Positions 7,589 to 10,186 of a stretch of DNA of 10,186 bases are shown here, piece by piece. The first letter of the stretch is position 1, and each line of letters opens with the position of its first letter. The position numbers and the translations under genes are program-made. A model generated the notes under the pieces. It ran no database searches. It had not been told where the DNA came from and worked only from the letters and a program-made list of their open reading frames with translations. This stretch comes from an uncultured Chloroflexota bacterium (GTDB taxonomy: Bacteria > Chloroflexota > Anaerolineae > Caldilineales > Caldilineaceae): NCBI GenBank assembly GCA_903858085.1, contig CAIOHJ010000166.1, positions 1-10,186 of the forward strand. The letters run 5' to 3'.

Positions 7589-8711
7589 TGGCGGCCTCGC
7601 AGAGCACAGCCAGCGTCTGGCGGGCGGCTTTTTCCCAGGAAAAACGTTGCAAGTTGGCGTAGCCGGCTGCCACGAGCTGCTGACGCAGCGCCTCATCCTG
7701 GCTGAGACGGAGCATGGCGTCGGCGATGGCGTCGACATCGGTCGGATCGACGAGCAGGGCGCCTTTGCCGGCGACCTCGGGCAGGGAAGAGTGATTGGAT
7801 GTCAAGACTGGAACTCCGTAGCTCTGGGCTTCCAACACGGGCAGGCCGAAGCCTTCGAAGAGAGATGGAAACGCAAAAAATGTGGCCCCGCTGAGCAGAG
7901 GGGGCAGCTCTGTGTCGGGGAGATAGCCAAGAAAATGGACACGTCCCTGGTCGACAAGGTCAGATGCCTGTTCCAGGAGAGGGGTGCTCTGCCAGCCTGG
8001 GGCGCCGGCGAGGACGAGATCCCAGCCGAGCGAGTGGCGGTGGCTGAGCTGTTGGTAGGCAGCGAGCAGTCGGGCGATATTTTTGCGGGGTTGAATGGTG
8101 CCGACAAAGAGGGCATAGGGGCGTTTCAGCCGGTGGCGGGCTTGGGTTATGGCCAACTGGGCTGGGGTGACTGGGCGTGGGGGAGCGGCGGCCTCGTGGA
8201 TCACCCGGATCCGTGCGGGGGGGATTTGATAGCGCGTTTGCAGGTCGTCGGCTGTGGCCTGGCTGACGGCGACCACCCGTCGGGCCTGGTGGGCGCTCCA
8301 GCGGGTGCCCGCCTCCAGATACCAGCGCTGCCAGCGGGTGTGCAGCTGGCTGAAGGGATGATAACCAAGGTCGTGCACGGTGACCACGCTGGGCGGCAGG
8401 CGAACAGGCAGCAGGGGAAGCACATGGGCGGGGACAAAGAGCACATCTGGGGGGCGGAGAAGCAGCTCGCGAGCCAGTGTGCAGTGGGTCCACAACCGGG
8501 CCGCAGGCAGCACGCAGCACTCGACTGCGGCAGAGGTGGCCTGCTGGAGGCCGAGCCGATCGTCTGGGTCGGGGGCGTCGAGATAGAGCCGCCAGCTGTG
8601 GGCTGCCGCTTCGGGCAGCGCCAGCAGGTGGCGGGTCACCGCGAGTGCATATTGTTCGGTGCCGGTGCGCTTTGGGCGCAGTGCACGTGAAGCATCTACC
8701 CCGATGATCAT
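7572..8711 (-). CDS. Glycosyltransferase family 4 (GT-B fold) protein
   Basis: This 379-residue retaining glycosyltransferase probably transfers a sugar from a nucleotide donor to a lipid-linked or polysaccharide acceptor at the cytoplasmic membrane face. The N-terminal domain starts 'MIIGVDASRAL' with a Gly-rich acceptor loop (16-18), and 'VTVHDLGYHPF' lies at 110-120. The donor domain has 'FVGTIQPRKN' (202-211) and the diagnostic EX7E region 'PSLFEGFGLPVLEAQSYGVP' at 282-301, with Glu286 and Glu294. This layout is close to the mannosyl/rhamnosyl-type GT4 enzymes of O-antigen and exopolysaccharide loci. The ATG at 8711 is chosen because the GT-B N-terminus begins right there; a TTG at 8741 would add ten unlikely residues and lies inside a hairpin. 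It is the first gene of a two-gene unit with the TagA-like gene, driven from the divergent promoter region at 8754-8806. Confidence 0.94.
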   Translation of the reverse strand: MIIGVDASRALRPKRTGTEQYALAVTRHLLALPEAAAHSWRLYLDAPDPDDRLGLQQATSAAVECCVLPAARLWTHCTLARELLLRPPDVLFVPAHVLPLLPVRLPPSVVTVHDLGYHPFSQLHTRWQRWYLEAGTRWSAHQARRVVAVSQATADDLQTRYQIPPARIRVIHEAAAPPRPVTPAQLAITQARHRLKRPYALFVGTIQPRKNIARLLAAYQQLSHRHSLGWDLVLAGAPGWQSTPLLEQASDLVDQGRVHFLGYLPDTELPPLLSGATFFAFPSLFEGFGLPVLEAQSYGVPVLTSNHSSLPEVAGKGALLVDPTDVDAIADAMLRLSQDEALRQQLVAAGYANLQRFSWEKAARQTLAVLCEAANEPSP

Positions 8712-8738
8712 GGGCCGTCCAAGGTGAAACTTTCCAAG

Positions 8739-8756
8739 CAACAGCCCTTGCTGTTG
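8739..8756. other. Perfect small inverted repeat in the GT4 leader
   Basis: CAACAGC (8739-8745) and GCTGTTG (8750-8756) form a perfect 7-bp stem with a 4-nt loop. It sits within the predicted leader of the GT4 message, 28 nt upstream of the ATG. It overlaps by 3 bp the plus-strand -35 of the divergent promoter. It could be an RNA hairpin or a regulator-binding dyad. Confidence 0.5.
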
Positions 8757-8782
8757 TCAGAATACTTTGTGGTGTGTATACT
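8754..8782 (+). promoter_or_regulatory. Predicted promoter of the membrane/SH3 gene pair
   Basis: TTGTCA (8754-8759) and TATACT (8777-8782) are spaced by 17 bp, each matching the consensus at 5/6 positions. The start would be near 8789. That excludes the GTG at 8724 as the start of the downstream gene and leaves a leader of about 79 nt before ATG 8868. Confidence 0.65.
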
Positions 8783-8806
8783 ATCTGCACGATGGATTGG
8801 CGTCAA
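8778..8806 (-). promoter_or_regulatory. Predicted promoter of the GT4-TagA gene pair
   Basis: On the minus strand TTGACG (8806-8801) and TAGTAT (8783-8778) are 17 bp apart. The -10 occupies nearly the same bases as the plus-strand -10. The start would be near 8771, about 60 nt upstream of the GT4 ATG. Confidence 0.55.
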
Positions 8807-8867
8807 CTTTGCGGGAGAACTTTGTGGCGGGCAGGATGCAGATGACAACAGAGGGTTCTGCGCACGC

Positions 8868-9215
8868 ATGATGGCGGTTGAACTGCTGATTGGCCATGCA
8901 TTTTGGGTATTGGGGCTCTCGGGTGTGCTGGCCACGTTCAGCTATCTGAACTGGTTGCGGGGGGTACGGGGATGGTCGTGCTCGTACATGCTGCAGATTC
9001 CGCTGTTCTTGCTCCCGCTGAGTTTGTCTTTGTTTCTTTTCAGCGGCGGGATGGCGCTGACAGGTCTGTGGGCAGTCCCGCCTGTGCCGTGGTGGCAATG
9101 GCTGGCATGGAGTGTGCTGACCCTGCTCTTTGGGCTTCAGTCTCTGTTGTATCTACGGGCTGGGCGCCGTACTGGGTGGGAGGCTCCCATCGAGGAAAAA
9201 AGCAATCATGAGTAA
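8868..9215 (+). CDS. Small three-helix membrane protein, unknown function
   Basis: I do not recognise this family. The product is 115 residues (114 if the adjacent ATG at 8871 is used). It has three hydrophobic segments at about 7-29, 41-60 and 75-97, joined by short basic or Trp-rich loops ('NWLRGVRGW', 'PPVPWWQW'), and a charged hydrophilic C-terminus 'EEKSNHE'. No catalytic motif is visible. The start is placed downstream of the predicted transcription start near 8789; a GAGGG lies 12 nt before ATG 8868. An in-frame GTG at 8724 would add 48 residues but lies upstream of that promoter. Its last 8 bp overlap the start of the SH3 protein gene, so the two are almost certainly translated together and may act together in the envelope. 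Confidence 0.7.
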   Translation: MMAVELLIGHAFWVLGLSGVLATFSYLNWLRGVRGWSCSYMLQIPLFLLPLSLSLFLFSGGMALTGLWAVPPVPWWQWLAWSVLTLLFGLQSLLYLRAGRRTGWEAPIEEKSNHE

Positions 9216-10186
9216 CGACCCACTGAAAAACTGGAAGCTTGAAGAGGGCAACGAACCGCTCGAGCGTTGGAAGCTGCAAGATTCTGAGCAATCTGCCCGC
9301 CATCTGCAGCTGCAGGAAGGTACAGAGCCTGTGGCGGGCTGGCAGCCGGTCGAATACACGCGGGCTGCCGCGCGGCCGGGGAGCCGCAACTGGCTGTTGC
9401 CGTCGATCGTGGTAGTTGCCCTGTTGATTGCGTTGGCCTATGTTGGCTATGTGGGTTTTGAAGGGCTGGGTGGCCTGGCGTCTAACGCTGTTGGCCCCGA
9501 TGCCACGCCGGCGGCAACGGAGCCAGCAGCAGCGACCGAACCTCCTGCGTCTGAAGAACCGACATCTGAAGAACCGGCAGCAGAGGCGGGTGGGGAGGTG
9601 GCTGAGGCTCCGACTGCGACACCTGAGCCGCCGACTGCGACGCCCCTGCCGACACTGACGCCACAGCTGGTCACTGTGCGGGTGGGTACGGTCAACGAAT
9701 TGTCTGGGGTCAATGCCCGCCGTGCAGCGACGACCACTGCTGAAATCGTGCGTATGCTCGGCAACGGGGAAAAGGTGACGGTTGTTCGTCAGGAAGGGGA
9801 GTGGTTGCAGGTCATTCTGAGTGACAACCAGAGTGGCTGGGCCTGGGCGGAGTACATCGACCAGGCGGTAGGCGATCAGATGACGTTGGAAGCGTGGAAC
9901 GCGGTGCTGGCAGCGGCGGGTCTGTCTCCGGTGACAGAGAGCGTTCTGGTCGATGAGCCTGCTGCGCCTGTGGATCGGGCGCTCAGCCTGACCGTGATCG
10001 CCGACCCTGGGGCGACGGTGCGGGTAGAGCCCTCGACCCAGGCAGCAGTTGTGGGCCAGGTTCTGCTGGGGGCCATGCTGAGTGCTTCTGGGAGGACGGA
10101 GGCTGCAGACTGGCTGTTGGTGACGCTGCCAGAGGGCAGTCGTGGTTGGATTGCGGCAGATCTGGTGGGAGGGGGGGAAGAGCGGA
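9208..10186 (+). CDS. Single-pass membrane protein with two extracellular SH3b domains (runs off the right edge)
   Basis: The frame is open from ATG 9208 to the window end, giving 326 residues with no stop. Residues 1-60 are a charged cytoplasmic segment holding a short internal repeat (LxEGxEPxxxW). Residues 62-84 are a single membrane helix. Residues 95-152 form a Pro/Thr/Glu/Ala-rich linker. Two bacterial SH3 (SH3b) domains follow, at about 153-217 (with 'GVNARRAATTTAEIV' and 'WLQVILSDNQSGWAWAEYI') and about 258-320 (with 'ATVRVEPSTQAAVVGQV' and 'WLLVTLPEGSRGWIAADLV'). Such domains often bind cell-wall or other polymers and commonly accompany a catalytic or sensor domain, which may lie beyond the window. 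GAGGAAAA (9192-9199) is a good Shine-Dalgarno. The gene is coupled to the small membrane protein by an 8-bp overlap. Domain calls are confident; the function is unknown. Confidence 0.88.
   Translation, partial: MSNDPLKNWKLEEGNEPLERWKLQDSEQSARHLQLQEGTEPVAGWQPVEYTRAAARPGSRNWLLPSIVVVALLIALAYVGYVGFEGLGGLASNAVGPDATPAATEPAAATEPPASEEPTSEEPAAEAGGEVAEAPTATPEPPTATPLPTLTPQLVTVRVGTVNELSGVNARRAATTTAEIVRMLGNGEKVTVVRQEGEWLQVILSDNQSGWAWAEYIDQAVGDQMTLEAWNAVLAAAGLSPVTESVLVDEPAAPVDRALSLTVIADPGATVRVEPSTQAAVVGQVLLGAMLSASGRTEAADWLLVTLPEGSRGWIAADLVGGGEER

Noticed and set aside
7589..7738. 50-residue N-terminal extension of the TagA-like protein
   Set aside because: Ser/Pro/Arg-rich, lies within the GT4 coding sequence and is not seen in the family. 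The internal ATG at 7588 has a good GAGG site.
7278..8690. 470-residue plus-strand open frame
   Set aside because: Antisense to the GT4 and TagA-like genes, which both carry full sets of family motifs; the antisense product has no known domain.
8712..8741. TTG-started ten-residue extension of the GT4 protein
   Set aside because: GT-B enzymes normally begin directly with the first beta strand, as seen from ATG 8711, and the TTG lies inside a predicted hairpin.
8724..8867. GTG-started 48-residue extension of the small membrane protein
   Set aside because: A well-matched promoter at 8754-8782 would start transcription downstream of this codon, and the extension shows no signal or membrane segment continuing the protein pattern.

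Overview
The window is a GC-rich bacterial chromosomal segment. It most resembles Chloroflexota (Caldilinea-like Anaerolineae). That guess rests on three things: a lipoprotein binding protein with a long Ala/Pro/Glu tether after the lipobox, a single-pass SH3 protein with a 'TATPEPPTATPLPTLTP'-type linker, and a LacI plus sugar-ABC gene set lacking its own ATPase. No rRNA, tRNA, IS element or CRISPR array was seen, and the taxon is an inference from protein style.

Layout. (1) 1-1815, minus strand: an MFS drug/siderophore-type exporter followed 31 bp later by a cytochrome P450 that runs off the left edge; only its first 175 residues are present. (2) 1816-2152: a 337-bp AT-richer divergent intergenic region. 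It has a plausible minus-strand promoter for the MFS gene and a plus-strand promoter followed by abutting cre-like operators. (3) 2153-6798, plus strand: a sugar-uptake operon of lacI-type regulator, lipoprotein substrate-binding protein, MalF-type permease and MalG-type permease. A strong terminator-like hairpin lies between the binding protein and the first permease, and the permease genes overlap by 11 bp. (4) 6788-8711, minus strand: a GT4 glycosyltransferase, then a WecG/TagA/CpsF-family glycosyltransferase that overlaps it by 17 bp. The second gene ends 11 bp inside the 3' end of the malG-type gene. (5) 8712-8867: a compact region with two face-to-face promoters sharing their -10 region. 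(6) 8868-10186, plus strand: a small three-helix membrane protein of unknown function, then a single-pass protein with two extracellular SH3b domains, running off the right edge.

How the genes fit together. The LacI regulator probably represses its own promoter through the operator array, and so at least part of the sugar transporter operon. The binding protein captures an alpha-glucoside-type sugar (trehalose/maltose class by resemblance) and delivers it to the two permeases; an ATPase encoded elsewhere must power them. The two glycosyltransferases look like part of cell-surface polysaccharide assembly. The divergently transcribed membrane and SH3 proteins may be envelope proteins co-controlled with them.

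Most notable observations: the tightly packed operator array, a LacI hinge helix without the usual leucine, the bidirectional promoter, the convergent gene overlap with no terminator, and a repeated cytoplasmic motif in the SH3 protein.
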